A stretch of 64,000 nucleotides of DNA from Aquibium carbonis. Lineage in GTDB: Bacteria > Pseudomonadota > Alphaproteobacteria > Rhizobiales > Rhizobiaceae. A program made the position numbers and the translations under genes. Below are positions 8,481 through 17,801 of this stretch, one piece after another (within the stretch, counting starts at the first letter, position 1; every line of letters starts with the position of its first letter). The notes below the pieces were generated by a model. The model saw nothing but the letters and a program-made list of their open reading frames with translations. It searched no databases and was not told the origin of the DNA. The stretch lies in contig NZ_RWKW01000002.1 in the NCBI RefSeq assembly GCF_003970795.1, positions 164,558-228,557 of the forward strand, given 5' to 3'.

Positions 8481-9347
8481 ATGTCTTCAGCCATGCAGGA
8501 ACTCCTGTCCATACTCGACCTCGAGCGGCTGGAGCACAACCTGTTTCGTGGTCGCAGCCCGCAGACCGCCTGGCAGCGCGTCTTCGGCGGCCAGACCATC
8601 GGCCAGGCGCTCGTCGCCGCGCAGCGCACCGTCGACCCTGCCCGCCGCGTCCACTCGCTGCACGGCTACTTCATGCGCCCCGGCGACACCAAGGTGCCGA
8701 TCGTCTACGAGGTCGACCGCATCCGCGACGGCCTCTCCTTCAACACGCGACGCGTCGTCGCGATCCAGCACGGCCATGCCATCTTTTCGCTGGAGGCCTC
8801 GTTCCAGCTCGTCGAGGAGGGCCTGGACCACCAGGTCCCCATGCCGCTGGACGTGCCCCCGCCCGAGGATCTGAAGACGCAGCGCGAATTGCTGGAGACC
8901 GTCGACGGGGTACCGGAAGTGATCCGGCGCTTCTGGGCTCGCGACCGCCCGCTCGAGATCAAACCGGTCGCCATCGAGCATTATGTCAGCCGCGAAAAGC
9001 TTCCGCCGCACCAGAACATCTGGATCCGCGCCACCGGACCCGTGCCTGCCGAATGGCCGATCCAGAGCGCGATCCTGGCCTATCTTTCCGACATGACCCT
9101 GCTCGACACGTCCACGTTTCCGCATGGCCGCGCGATCTTCGACCCGGACTTGCAGGTGGCGAGCCTCGACCACGCCATGTGGTTCCACCGTGACGATCCG
9201 CTCGACGACTGGCTGCTCTACACCCAGGACAGCCCCTCCTCGTCGGGCTCGCGGGGATTGTCGCGCGGCTCTCTCTACAATCGGAAGGGGTTGCTGATTG
9301 CATCCGTCGCGCAGGAAGGACTGATCAGGCTGCGCTCAAAAGCCTAA
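8481..9347 (+). CDS. tesB: Acyl-CoA thioesterase II
   Basis: Double-hotdog thioesterase hydrolysing medium and long acyl-CoA to free acid and CoA. The N-terminal hotdog is recognised by FGGQTIGQALVAAQRTV and HSLHGYFMRPGD; the C-terminal hotdog by LAYLSDMTLLDTS, the SLDHAMWFHR segment with its Asp, and GSRGLSRGSLYNRKGLLIASVAQEG-type ending (catalytic Asp, Thr/Ser and Gln of the family). The ATG at 8481 follows GGAAGGAG. The same frame is open far upstream, but that part is antisense to the hydroxylase gene. Confidence 0.95.
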   Translation: MSSAMQELLSILDLERLEHNLFRGRSPQTAWQRVFGGQTIGQALVAAQRTVDPARRVHSLHGYFMRPGDTKVPIVYEVDRIRDGLSFNTRRVVAIQHGHAIFSLEASFQLVEEGLDHQVPMPLDVPPPEDLKTQRELLETVDGVPEVIRRFWARDRPLEIKPVAIEHYVSREKLPPHQNIWIRATGPVPAEWPIQSAILAYLSDMTLLDTSTFPHGRAIFDPDLQVASLDHAMWFHRDDPLDDWLLYTQDSPSSSGSRGLSRGSLYNRKGLLIASVAQEGLIRLRSKA

Positions 9348-9472
9348 AATATAGGCAATTTCTCATTTTTGCCCAGATTATAGCCCGCTGAATTGTGCAG
9401 CGCGGTAGAGCGATGCTGTCCGGGCATGTGATTCACCCTTTATTCCAACGGGTTGAGGCCTCCTTGCGCGAC

Positions 9473-9488
9473 TTGGCACGGAGCTTGA
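9473..9488 (+). promoter_or_regulatory. Sigma-54-like promoter upstream of glnK
   Basis: TTGGCACGGAGCTTGA matches the RpoN consensus TGGCACG-N4-TTGCA at all -24 positions and at TTG of -12, with A instead of C at the last invariant base. It lies about 88 bases before glnK-amtB, an operon classically under NtrC/RpoN control. I did not find a clean NtrC palindrome upstream. Confidence 0.6.
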
Positions 9489-9575
9489 ATCTGCATGACC
9501 ACGCACCGGACGTCGGCAAGGCGAACGGGAGTGTCTGTAAACGCGGGAACCCGCACAATCGAAGGGTGAAACCTG

Positions 9576-9914
9576 ATGAAGATCGTGATGGCTATAATCA
9601 AGCCTTTCAAGCTCGACGAGGTGCGCGAGGCGCTCACCGCCGTGGGCATCCAGGGGCTGACCGTCACCGAAGTCAAAGGCTACGGACGTCAGAAGGGGCA
9701 CACGGAAATCTATCGCGGCGCCGAATATGCCGTCAGCTTCCTGCCCAAGATCAAGATCGAACTCGCGGTGAGTTCCGACATGGTCGACAAGGCCGTCGAC
9801 GCGATCAGCGGCGCCGCCAAGACCGGCCAGATCGGCGACGGCAAGATCTTCGTCTACGGGATCGACCAGGCCGTGCGCATCCGCACCGGCGAGACCGACG
9901 TCGATGCGCTTTGA
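9576..9914 (+). CDS. glnK: Nitrogen regulatory protein PII
   Basis: Trimeric cytoplasmic sensor of nitrogen, carbon and energy status. At 112 residues it has the full PII fold, with the uridylylation tyrosine at Tyr51 in the T-loop (YRGAEYAV) and the B-loop KTGQIGDGKIFV segment that binds ATP/ADP. It is followed after 28 bases by amtB, and in this arrangement the PII paralogue is GlnK, which plugs the AmtB channel when ammonium rises. A sigma-54-like promoter precedes it. Confidence 0.96.
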   Translation: MKIVMAIIKPFKLDEVREALTAVGIQGLTVTEVKGYGRQKGHTEIYRGAEYAVSFLPKIKIELAVSSDMVDKAVDAISGAAKTGQIGDGKIFVYGIDQAVRIRTGETDVDAL

Positions 9915-9942
9915 GAGCCATTCCGATTTCAAGGAGACAGAA

Positions 9943-11352
9943 ATGAACAGCCCTTCCCTCTTCAACAAGCTGGCACGGCCCGCCCTTGGCGGCATGGCCC
10001 TGCTGGCCATCGGAACGCTTTCGGCCTTCGCGCAGGATACGGCGGCCCCGGCTGTCGAAGCGGCCGAGGCCGCGGCCGCGGCGCCGGAGTTCGCCACCAT
10101 TGCCGACACGGCCTACATCTTCAACACGCTGCTCTTCCTCATCGGCGGTTTCCTGGTCATGTGGATGGCGGCCGGCTTCGCCATGCTGGAGGCCGGCCTC
10201 GTCCGTTCCAAGAACGTGTCGATGCAGAGCCTGAAGAACGTCGCTCTCTATTCGATCGCCGGCCTCATGTACTGGCTCGTCGGCTACAACCTGATGTATT
10301 CGGGCGTCGACGGCGGCTATTTCGGTGAATGGTTCTCGCCGAAAGTGCTCGAGACGGTCGGCCTCGGCGCCGACGGCGAGGCAGCGGCCGCCCTCGACAC
10401 CGGCTATTCGGCGGCGTCCGACTGGTTCTTCCAGATGGTGTTCTGCGCCACCACCGCCTCGATCGTCTCCGGCACGCTTGCCGAGCGCATCAAGCTGTGG
10501 CCCTTCCTGATCTTCACGGTCGTCCTGACCGGCTTCCTCTATCCGATCACGGGTTCCTGGGAATGGGGCACGGGCTGGCTCGACGAAATGGGCTTCTCCG
10601 ATTTCGCCGGCTCGACGCTCGTCCACTCGGTCGGCGGCTGGGCGGCTCTCGCCGGCGCCCTGATCCTCGGCCCGCGCATCGGCAAGTACGGCAAGGGCGG
10701 CATCGTCCATCCGATGCCGGGTTCGTCGATCCCGCTCGCCACGCTCGGCACCTTCATCCTGTGGCTCGGCTGGTTCGGCTTCAACGGCGCTTCCCAGCTC
10801 GCCATGGGCACGATCGCTGACGTCTCCGACGTGAGCCGCATCTTCGTCAACACCAACATCGCCGCCGCCGCGGGCGTGGTCGTCGCCATCGTCCTGTCGC
10901 AGATCGTCTACGGCAAGGTCGACGTCACCTTCGCGCTGAACGGCGCCCTGGCCGGCCTGGTGTCGATCACGGCAGAGCCGCTTGCTCCGTCCATCCTGCA
11001 GGCGGTCATCATCGGCGGCATCGGCGGCGTGATCGTGGTCTTCGCGGTTCCGCTCCTCGACAAGCTCAAGATCGACGACGTGGTCGGCGCCATTCCGGTC
11101 CACCTCCTGGCCGGTATCTGGGGCACCTTCATCGTGCCGTGGTCGAACAGCGATGCCTCCTTCAGCGTCCAGATCATCGGCATCGCGGCGATCGGCATCT
11201 TCATCACCGTGACCAGCGCCATCGTCTGGCTGATCCTGAAGGCGGTGATGGGCCTGCGCCCGACCGAGGAGCAGGAAATGCTCGGCCTCGACAAGAGCGA
11301 GATCGGCGTCGAAGCCTATCCCGAGTTCACGGCGGCCGGCACGCGCTTCTGA
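9943..11352 (+). CDS. amtB: Ammonium transporter
   Basis: Inner-membrane ammonium channel of the Amt family, 469 residues. A signal peptide (ending about AFAQD) and an Ala/Glu-rich stretch precede eleven membrane helices. The conserved pore histidine pair is present in STLVHSVGGWAALAGA and GAIPVHLLAGIWGTF. The ATG at 9943 follows AAGGAGACAG and is preferred to an ATG at 9904 that overlaps the glnK end. It forms an operon with glnK and ends at a strong terminator. Confidence 0.96.
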   Translation: MNSPSLFNKLARPALGGMALLAIGTLSAFAQDTAAPAVEAAEAAAAAPEFATIADTAYIFNTLLFLIGGFLVMWMAAGFAMLEAGLVRSKNVSMQSLKNVALYSIAGLMYWLVGYNLMYSGVDGGYFGEWFSPKVLETVGLGADGEAAAALDTGYSAASDWFFQMVFCATTASIVSGTLAERIKLWPFLIFTVVLTGFLYPITGSWEWGTGWLDEMGFSDFAGSTLVHSVGGWAALAGALILGPRIGKYGKGGIVHPMPGSSIPLATLGTFILWLGWFGFNGASQLAMGTIADVSDVSRIFVNTNIAAAAGVVVAIVLSQIVYGKVDVTFALNGALAGLVSITAEPLAPSILQAVIIGGIGGVIVVFAVPLLDKLKIDDVVGAIPVHLLAGIWGTFIVPWSNSDASFSVQIIGIAAIGIFITVTSAIVWLILKAVMGLRPTEEQEMLGLDKSEIGVEAYPEFTAAGTRF

Positions 11353-11384
11353 GCCGTCCGGACTTCGATATCCTCCCAAGCTTG

Positions 11385-11411
11385 GGGCCCGGTTCGCCGG
11401 GCCCTTTTTTT
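11385..11411 (+). terminator. Strong intrinsic terminator of glnK-amtB
   Basis: An 8-base-pair GC stem (GGGCCCGG / CCGGGCCC) closes a TTCG tetraloop and is followed directly by seven T residues. It starts 33 bases after the amtB stop and isolates the operon from ftsK. Confidence 0.92.
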
Positions 11412-11441
11412 GATGCCGAAGGCCGCCGGGGAGGGCCATGG

Positions 11442-11456
11442 TTAATGGCGCTTTAA
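11442..11456. promoter_or_regulatory. CtrA-type binding site upstream of ftsK
   Basis: TTAATGGCGCTTTAA is a perfect TTAA-N7-TTAA, followed by C as in the extended TTAA-N7-TTAAC consensus of the alphaproteobacterial cell-cycle regulator CtrA. It sits 53 bases before the ftsK start at 11509, where it could overlap a promoter. I found no other full site in the window. Binding is inferred. Confidence 0.6.
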
Positions 11457-11508
11457 CCGCCTGCCCTTAGTCTGGACGTGCATCGGAACCGCTTCAGAGG
11501 CCGGGCCG

Positions 11509-14190
11509 ATGCGCGACCAGAGGATAGATTGTATGCGTCAAGGCCCGTCCGCCGCCTTCGCCCTGTCCGGCATCGGATACGGCATCCAGACCTTCCTGCG
11601 CCGACAGTTGATGCGCTCCATCGGCCTTGCGCTGCTGGGCTTCTGCGGTTTTGCCGTGGCGAGCCTCGCCACCTGGAACGTCGCCGATCCGAGCTTCAGC
11701 CACGCGACGTCGAACGCGGTGACCAACGCGATGGGCTATCCCGGCGCGGTCCTGTCGGACCTCGCGATGCAGTTCTTCGGCCTGGCATCGGTCGCCGGCC
11801 TGTTGCCGGCCTTCGCCTGGGGACTGTTCTTCGTCGCCGCACGTGGGCTCGACCGGCTGCCGCGCCGCGGTGCAGCCTGGTTCGGGGCGACCGTGCTTTC
11901 GGCGGCGCTGGCCGGCTGCATCGCCGCGCCCGAAACCTGGCCGCTGCCGACCGGCCTTGGCGGCGTGGCGGGCGACATGGTCCTCAAGATCCCCGCCCTG
12001 TTCTCCGATGGATATCCCGGCGGCTGGCTGGCCATGGCCTGCGCCGTCGCCGCCGCGATCCCCGCCGCCTGGCTGATGCTGTTCGCCACCGGCCTGATCG
12101 GCCGCGAGGCGCTCGACCTCGATGCCGACGAGGCGGTGGACGAAGACGACCTCGATGAGGACATGGAAGAAGAGCGCGGCTTCGCGGTCATCGGCGCCGT
12201 GGTGCATTGGTGGCTGTTCCTGAGCGCCTTCGTGCGGCGCGCGATGGGCGCAGCCAGGCTGCCCGCGCGCCGCGCCGCCGTTGGCCCCGAGGACGATGAC
12301 CCCCTGCTCGATTTCGTCGTTTCGCGGGACGAACGCCTGGCGCCTTCGGCAGGCGAGCCGCTGCGGCGACCGCGTGTCGAACCCGCCTTCGCATCCGAAC
12401 CCGACTTCGACCTGCCGACGGGAGAACTCGACCCCGACGAGGACGACGAGGACGAGTTCATGGCCGTGCAGGCCCCGGTGCAGCCGAGGGTCGCGGCGCA
12501 GACCCAGCGCCAGCCGGCGCCAGCCGGCGATACCACGGTGCGCAACTTCCGCTCCGCGCCCGGACAGGCGCGTGTCGAGGCCCCCGCACCGCGGCCTCTG
12601 CCCGGCGCCCGCCTGGAGCGCGAGGCGCAGACGAGCTTCATCGGCACCGACACTTTCGAGATGCCGTCGCTGCACTTCCTGTCGGAAGCCAAGAACGTGG
12701 TCCGCGATCCCAGCCTGTCGAAGGATGCGCTGGAGCAGAACGCCCGCCTTCTCGAGGGCGTGCTGGAGGATTTCGGCGTCAAGGGCGAGATCATCCACGT
12801 TCGCCCCGGCCCCGTGGTCACGCTCTACGAACTGGAGCCCGCCCCCGGCATCAAGTCGAGCCGGGTGATCGGCCTTGCCGACGACATTGCCCGCTCGATG
12901 AGCGCCATTGCCTGCCGCGTCGCCGTGGTGCCCGGCCGCAACGCCATCGGCATCGAACTGCCCAACGCCAAGCGCGAGACGGTCTACCTGCGCGAACTGC
13001 TGGCCAGCCGCGACTTCGAGCAGTCGAAGGCCAAGCTGGCGCTGGCGCTCGGCAAGACCATCAACGGCGAGGCGGTCATCGCCGACATCGCCAAGTTCCC
13101 GCACCTTCTGGTGGCCGGCACCACCGGTTCGGGCAAGTCGGTCGCCATCAACACCTTCATCCTGTCGATCCTCTATCGCATGAAGCCGGAGGATTGCCGG
13201 CTGATCATGATCGACCCGAAGATGCTGGAACTGTCGGTCTATGACGGCATCCCGCACCTCCTGACCCCCGTCGTCACCGACCCCAAGAAGGCCGTCGTCG
13301 CGCTGAAATGGACCGTGCGCGAGATGGAGGACCGCTATCGCAAGATGTCGAAGGTGGGCGTGCGCAACATCGACGGCTTCAACCAGCGCGTCATCCAGGC
13401 CGAGAAGAAGGGCGAGGCGATCTCGCGCACCGTCCAGACCGGCTTCGACCGTGATACGGGCGAGGCGGTCTACGAGACCGAAAGCCTCGACCTGAAGCCC
13501 TTGCCCTACATCGTCGTCATCATCGACGAGATGGCCGACCTGATGATGGTGGCCGGCAAGGATATCGAAGGCGCAGTGCAGCGCCTGGCACAGATGGCGC
13601 GCGCCGCCGGCATCCACGTCATCATGGCCACGCAGCGTCCCTCGGTCGACGTCATCACCGGCACCATCAAGGCCAACTTCCCCACCCGCATTTCCTTCCA
13701 GGTGACGTCGAAGATCGACAGCCGCACCATCCTGGGCGAGATGGGCGCCGAACAGCTGCTCGGAATGGGCGACATGCTCTACATGGCCGGCGGCGGCCGC
13801 ATCCAGCGCGTCCACGGCCCCTTCGTCTCCGACGACGAGGTCGAGAAGGTCGTCGGACACCTCAAGCTGCAGGGCGTTCCCGAATATCTCGACGCCATCA
13901 CCGAAGACGACGAGGACGAGGACGACGAGCCGTCCGGCAAGGGCGGCGGTTCGGGCGGTTCCGGCGGCGGAAACTTCGACGAATCGGACGATCCCTACGA
14001 CCAGGCCGTCTCCGTGGTCTTGCGCGACGGCAAGGCGTCCACCAGTTATATCCAGAGACGGCTGGGCATCGGCTACAATCGCGCCGCCTCCATCATCGAG
14101 CGGATGGAGCAGGAAGGCATCGTCGGCCCGGCCAACCACGCCGGCAAGCGCGAGATTCTGGTTCCGACCGAGGAAGACGATCCGTTCTGA
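11509..14190 (+). CDS. ftsK: DNA translocase FtsK
   Basis: Septal DNA pump that links division to chromosome dimer resolution. Residues 25-200 hold about four membrane helices. Then comes an acidic and Pro-rich linker (about 205-370) and the RecA-like motor with Walker A GTTGSGKS near residue 540 and Walker [13 protein letters not shown] near 670. A Gly-rich acidic hinge leads to the C-terminal winged-helix gamma domain ([15 protein letters not shown]), which reads KOPS and contacts XerD. 893 residues is normal for rhizobia. ATG codons at 11509 and 11533 are both possible. lolA follows. Confidence 0.96.
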   Translation: MRDQRIDCMRQGPSAAFALSGIGYGIQTFLRRQLMRSIGLALLGFCGFAVASLATWNVADPSFSHATSNAVTNAMGYPGAVLSDLAMQFFGLASVAGLLPAFAWGLFFVAARGLDRLPRRGAAWFGATVLSAALAGCIAAPETWPLPTGLGGVAGDMVLKIPALFSDGYPGGWLAMACAVAAAIPAAWLMLFATGLIGREALDLDADEAVDEDDLDEDMEEERGFAVIGAVVHWWLFLSAFVRRAMGAARLPARRAAVGPEDDDPLLDFVVSRDERLAPSAGEPLRRPRVEPAFASEPDFDLPTGELDPDEDDEDEFMAVQAPVQPRVAAQTQRQPAPAGDTTVRNFRSAPGQARVEAPAPRPLPGARLEREAQTSFIGTDTFEMPSLHFLSEAKNVVRDPSLSKDALEQNARLLEGVLEDFGVKGEIIHVRPGPVVTLYELEPAPGIKSSRVIGLADDIARSMSAIACRVAVVPGRNAIGIELPNAKRETVYLRELLASRDFEQSKAKLALALGKTINGEAVIADIAKFPHLLVAGTTGSGKSVAINTFILSILYRMKPEDCRLIMIDPKMLELSVYDGIPHLLTPVVTDPKKAVVALKWTVREMEDRYRKMSKVGVRNIDGFNQRVIQAEKKGEAISRTVQTGFDRDTGEAVYETESLDLKPLPYIVVIIDEMADLMMVAGKDIEGAVQRLAQMARAAGIHVIMATQRPSVDVITGTIKANFPTRISFQVTSKIDSRTILGEMGAEQLLGMGDMLYMAGGGRIQRVHGPFVSDDEVEKVVGHLKLQGVPEYLDAITEDDEDEDDEPSGKGGGSGGSGGGNFDESDDPYDQAVSVVLRDGKASTSYIQRRLGIGYNRAASIIERMEQEGIVGPANHAGKREILVPTEEDDPF

Positions 14191-14271
14191 GTCGGGCCGT
14201 CGGGATCGCGGGGCCAAACTATAGCCGCAGTCGCTTCCTAGCGATGAGGCATGAACAGGAGATTCGGAGAC

Positions 14272-14940
14272 ATGACCGCATCAACCGCCCCGCGTCCGGG
14301 CCGCGTCCGACGCGCCGCCGCTGCTTTCGCCATCGCCGCGGCTGCCGCGCTGACGATCCTGCCGCCCACGCAGGCCAGCGCGCAGGGCGCCGACCCGCAG
14401 AGGATCGCCGATCACTTCGCCGGTGTTCGCACCATGACCGGCGAGTTCGTCCAGTTCGGTCCGAAGGGCGAGCAGACCGGAGGCAAGTTCTTCATCGAGC
14501 GGCCCGGCAAGATTCGCTTCAACTACGAGGAGCCGTCCGACTTCCGGGTCATCGCCGATGGCCAGTCGGTCGTCATCAACAATGGCAGGCTGAACACCTG
14601 GGACCTCTACCCGCTGTCCAAGACGCCGCTCAAGCTGCTGCTCGACACCCGCATCGACCTGTCGGGCAACAAGGTGCGCTCGGTGCGCCAGGACGAAGAC
14701 CTGACCACCATCCAGCTTCAGGACAAGTCGATCTTCGGCGATTCGACCATCACCATGATGTTCGATCCCAAGAGCTACGAGCTACGGCAGTGGACCATCA
14801 CGGACGCCAAGGGCAAGGACACCACCGTGATGATCTACAACGTGCAGGAAGGGGTTGCCTTCGACCCCAGCGTCTTCACCATCGACTACGCCCGCATCAC
14901 CGAGGCCTCGCAGGGCCAGGGCGCCAATCGCGGCAAATAG
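14272..14940 (+). CDS. lolA: Outer-membrane lipoprotein carrier LolA
   Basis: Periplasmic chaperone that takes lipoproteins from LolCDE to the outer membrane. A signal peptide (Ala-rich, ending ASAQG) precedes a LolA core: HFAGVRTMTGEFVQFGPKGE, the FFIERPGKIRFNYEEPS segment, then VVINNGRLNTWDLYPLS. The ATG at 14272 has an AGGAG upstream; an ATG at 14251 is possible but has poor spacing. The ftsK-lolA order is common in Alphaproteobacteria. Confidence 0.92.
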   Translation: MTASTAPRPGRVRRAAAAFAIAAAAALTILPPTQASAQGADPQRIADHFAGVRTMTGEFVQFGPKGEQTGGKFFIERPGKIRFNYEEPSDFRVIADGQSVVINNGRLNTWDLYPLSKTPLKLLLDTRIDLSGNKVRSVRQDEDLTTIQLQDKSIFGDSTITMMFDPKSYELRQWTITDAKGKDTTVMIYNVQEGVAFDPSVFTIDYARITEASQGQGANRGK

Positions 14941-15023
14941 CCTGCGCGACGGCGCCCACGCTTTGTCGGGAATAGCGGGCACCGACGCTTGATTTCGGCG
15001 TCCCGGAATGAGAACGGTTCGAA

Positions 15024-15052
15024 GGGTCGCCGCGGCAGCGCGGCGGCCCTTT
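15024..15052 (+). terminator. Possible terminator between lolA and xthA
   Basis: GGGTCGCCGC and GCGGCGGCCC pair as a 10-base stem with one G-U pair around a short loop, followed by only three T residues. It would end lolA transcripts. The weak U tract keeps confidence moderate. Confidence 0.5.
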
Positions 15053-15081
15053 CCCGTTCACGCCCCCGCACGGAAGACGCC

Positions 15082-15888
15082 ATGCCGCTGACGATCGCCA
15101 CCTGGAACATCAACTCGGTGCGCCTGCGCTTCCCGCTGGTGGAAAAATTCCTGCGCGAACATCAGCCCGACGTCCTGTGCCTTCAGGAGACCAAGTGCCC
15201 GGACGACCTTTTTCCCGCCGACGGCTTTCGCCAGCTCGGCTACGAGCACGTCGCGATCAGCGGCCAGAAGGGCTACCACGGCGTCGCGACGATTTCCCGC
15301 CGGCCGCTCGAGATCGTGGAGAAGCGGCGCTTCTGCGACAATGACGATTGCCGCCATCTCTCCACCCGGTTCGAGGCGGGCGGCAGGTCGGTGCTGCTGC
15401 ACAATTTCTACGTCCCGGCCGGCGGCGACGAGCCCGACCCGGCCATCAACCCGAAATTCCGCCACAAGCTCGACTTCATCGAGGAAATGCGCACCGTGGC
15501 GGCCCTCCACGATGGCGAGAATGCCGCGGTCCTCGTCGGCGACCTCAACATCGCCCCCCTGGAGGACGACGTCTGGTCGCACCGGCAACTCCTCAAGGTG
15601 GTCAGCCACACGCCAGTGGAAACGCAAGGCCTGGAATCGATGCGCCTGCAGGGCGGCTGGGCAGACCTGATGCGCATCCACACGCCGCCGCCCGAGAAGA
15701 TCTACACCTGGTGGAGCTACCGGGCCCGCGACTGGGAAGCGGCCGACCGGGGCCGCCGCCTCGATCATGTGTGGTCGTCGCCGAACCTCGTGGAGAGCCT
15801 GTCCGGCATCGAGGTGCTGAAGGCGGCGCGCGGCTGGGAGCGCCCGTCCGACCACGTGCCGGTCATCGCCCGGTTCGACCTGGCTTAG
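15082..15888 (+). CDS. xthA: Exodeoxyribonuclease III
   Basis: AP endonuclease and 3'-5' exonuclease of base-excision repair. Key family motifs are in order: ATWNINSVRLR at the start, CLQETKC with the metal-binding Glu, the GDLNIAP motif near residue 153 and the terminal SDHVPVIARF with the catalytic Asp-His pair. The ATG at 15082 is chosen because the protein then starts directly on the first strand (MPLTIATWN); an upstream in-frame ATG adds 31 non-conserved residues. 268 residues is normal. Confidence 0.95.
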   Translation: MPLTIATWNINSVRLRFPLVEKFLREHQPDVLCLQETKCPDDLFPADGFRQLGYEHVAISGQKGYHGVATISRRPLEIVEKRRFCDNDDCRHLSTRFEAGGRSVLLHNFYVPAGGDEPDPAINPKFRHKLDFIEEMRTVAALHDGENAAVLVGDLNIAPLEDDVWSHRQLLKVVSHTPVETQGLESMRLQGGWADLMRIHTPPPEKIYTWWSYRARDWEAADRGRRLDHVWSSPNLVESLSGIEVLKAARGWERPSDHVPVIARFDLA

Positions 15889-15913
15889 AGCGTGTCACGG
15901 ATTAGCCCGCGGT

Positions 15914-16366
15914 CTACTGGAACTTCGGAGCCATGCTCTCGATCTTGGCGATCATCGAGGTGAGGCCCAGCGACAACCGTCGATGCAGCATCGCCGCGGC
16001 CTGCGGATACTCCTCCAGCATGCGCCGGAAGAGCGCGCGGTTGAGCTTCACGACCTCGACGTCGCCGGTGGCGACCGCTCCCGTGAGGCGCTTGGTCTCG
16101 ATGATCAGCGCCAGCTCGCCGAGCACCGAGCCGCGGCCGCACTGCGAGACGACGACGCGTCCTGCACCGGTGTCGCGGACCAGGGCGACGATCCCCGAGA
16201 CCACGACATAGGCGCTGTCGGCCACGTCGCCTTCGCGGTAGAGCTCGCGGCCGATCGTGTATTTCAGACGCTCCGTGCCGAAGGCAAGCAAGCGCATCTG
16301 CTCGGGCGTGAAATCCTCGAAAATCTCCACGCCGGCCAGAATGCCGATATCGTCTTCTAGCGTCAT
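15914..16366 (-). CDS. Stand-alone cyclic-nucleotide-binding-domain protein
   Basis: 150-residue protein made only of a CAP/Crp-type nucleotide-binding beta barrel (about residues 15-130) and a closing helix. There is no helix-turn-helix, kinase or channel domain. The phosphate-binding cassette is recognisable (GSVLGELALI) but its Arg-Thr/Ser-Ala end is degenerate (KRLTGAV), so cyclic-nucleotide binding is uncertain. It lies 59 bases downstream of the CenR-like regulator on the same strand and may be co-transcribed and functionally linked to it. Role unknown. Confidence 0.8.
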   Translation of the reverse strand: MTLEDDIGILAGVEIFEDFTPEQMRLLAFGTERLKYTIGRELYREGDVADSAYVVVSGIVALVRDTGAGRVVVSQCGRGSVLGELALIIETKRLTGAVATGDVEVVKLNRALFRRMLEEYPQAAAMLHRRLSLGLTSMIAKIESMAPKFQ

Positions 16367-16425
16367 GAAGCTGTCCCGGGCTTCCCCCCACCCGGCTCCC
16401 AGCCCGGCGAGATGGATTTGCCGAC

Positions 16426-17109
16426 TCAGGGAACGAGCTTGTATCCGCCGCTTTCTGTCACAAGAATTTCGGCATTGGAAGGATCGCGCTCGATCTTCTG
16501 CCTCAGACGATAAACGTGCGTTTCGAGCGTATGCGTCGTCACGCCCGAATTATAGCCCCACACCTCTTCCAGCAGAACGTCCCGCGTGATCACCTTCTGC
16601 CCGGCTCGGTATAGATACTTGATGATCGAGGCCTCCTTCTCGGTCAGCCGCACCTTGCCGCCGCGCTGGTCGAGAAGCAGTTTCTGGCTCGGCTTGAAGG
16701 TATAGGGACCGACGACGAAGGTCGCGTCCTCGCTCTGCTCGTGCTGGCGCAACTGCGCTCGGATGCGGGCGAGAAGTACCGCGAAGCGAAAGGGCTTCGT
16801 CACGTAGTCGTTGGCGCCGGCTTCCAGACCGAGAATGGTGTCGGAATCGGTGTCCTGTCCCGTCAGCATGATGATCGGCGACTTGAAGCCGCCCTTGCGC
16901 AGCAGCTTCACCGCCTCGCGCCCATCCATGTCGGGCAGGCCGACATCCATGATCAGGAGATCGATGAGGCCGGCTCGCGCCGTCGCGACGCCCTTGGTCG
17001 CGTTCGCCTCCTGCATCACGCGGAATTCCTCGTAGAGCGAGAGTTGCTCCACCAGCGTGGTGCGAAGGTCGTCGTCGTCATCGACGATCAGGATTGTGCG
17101 TGACGTCAT
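16426..17109 (-). CDS. cenR: OmpR-family response regulator, CenR-like
   Basis: 227-residue two-component regulator. The receiver domain has the acidic pair Asp10/Asp11, phospho-acceptor Asp55 (LLIMDVGLPDMDG), and the Thr and Lys switch residues (MLTGQ, VTKPFR). The C-terminal OmpR winged helix ends in HVYRLRQKIE and ESGGYKLVP. The linker (EQSEDATFVVGPYTFKP) is, from memory, characteristic of the CenR cell-envelope regulators of Caulobacter and rhizobia. No sensor kinase is adjacent, which also fits CenR. It is divergent from an L,D-transpeptidase gene, a plausible envelope target. Confidence 0.9.
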   Translation of the reverse strand: MTSRTILIVDDDDDLRTTLVEQLSLYEEFRVMQEANATKGVATARAGLIDLLIMDVGLPDMDGREAVKLLRKGGFKSPIIMLTGQDTDSDTILGLEAGANDYVTKPFRFAVLLARIRAQLRQHEQSEDATFVVGPYTFKPSQKLLLDQRGGKVRLTEKEASIIKYLYRAGQKVITRDVLLEEVWGYNSGVTTHTLETHVYRLRQKIERDPSNAEILVTESGGYKLVP

Positions 17110-17241
17110 CTTGGAATCCAGTTTTTCATGTCGACAGCCCGTCCGAAGACCATTCTTCTAGGAAACGCGCCGAAACTGTGGAAGCCGTTCACCGTGATTT
17201 GTTTTCAATTGGTATCCTACCCGAAAAAACGTGAACGCAAG

Positions 17242-17787
17242 ATGCCTCCCCGCAAAATAGGTCGTGAGCAGGCGCCGATCGTCGTCCGCGCACGACCCGG
17301 GCAAGCAACCCGCGGTTTGCTCGCCGCCGCCGGCACCGTCTTTCCCTGCGCGCTCGGACGCGGCGGCATCACCGCCTTCAAGCGCGAGGGCGACGGCGGC
17401 ACGCCGCTGGGCGCCATGAAACTGCTTTGGGGCTATCGTCGGCCCGAGCGCGGATGGCCGCCCCCCACCCGGCTCGCGATCCTGCCGGCGGCACCGTGGC
17501 TCGGCTGGTGCGACGCGCCGGGCGACCGCAATTACAACCGTCCCGTCCGCCTGCCCTATGCGGCCAGTTGCGAAACCATGCAGCGCGCCGACCGGCTCTA
17601 CGACGTGGTGGCGGTTCTCGACTGGAACATGCGTCCCGCGATCCGCGGCCGCGGCAGCGCCATCTTCCTTCACATCGCCAAGCCGGGCTATCTGGCCACC
17701 GAAGGCTGTATCGCGGTCTCGCCGGCGACGATGCGGCGGTTGCTGCCGCTGCTCCATCGCGGATCCGTGCTGAAGGTGATGAGATAG
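17242..17787 (+). CDS. YkuD-type L,D-transpeptidase, COG3786-like
   Basis: Predicted peptidoglycan L,D-transpeptidase or carboxypeptidase-like enzyme. The YkuD active-site block is HIAKPGYLATEGCIAVS: catalytic His and Cys are present. The Ser before the Gly-Cys is replaced by Thr, and there is no following Arg, as I recall for COG3786 members. The region before it (ITAFKREGDGGTPLGAMKLLWGYRR) fits that subfamily too. No clear signal peptide is seen with this start; an alternative ATG at 17128 adds 38 residues including a weakly hydrophobic stretch. It is divergently transcribed from the CenR-like gene. Confidence 0.82.
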   Translation: MPPRKIGREQAPIVVRARPGQATRGLLAAAGTVFPCALGRGGITAFKREGDGGTPLGAMKLLWGYRRPERGWPPPTRLAILPAAPWLGWCDAPGDRNYNRPVRLPYAASCETMQRADRLYDVVAVLDWNMRPAIRGRGSAIFLHIAKPGYLATEGCIAVSPATMRRLLPLLHRGSVLKVMR

Positions 17788-17801
17788 ACCCGCCGGCGGC
17801 G

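Noticed and set aside
11494..14217. 907-codon open frame on the minus strand opposite ftsK
   Set aside because: It mirrors ftsK almost exactly, as expected in GC-rich DNA with strong third-position bias; its composition (His/Asp/Gly-rich) is that of an antisense frame.
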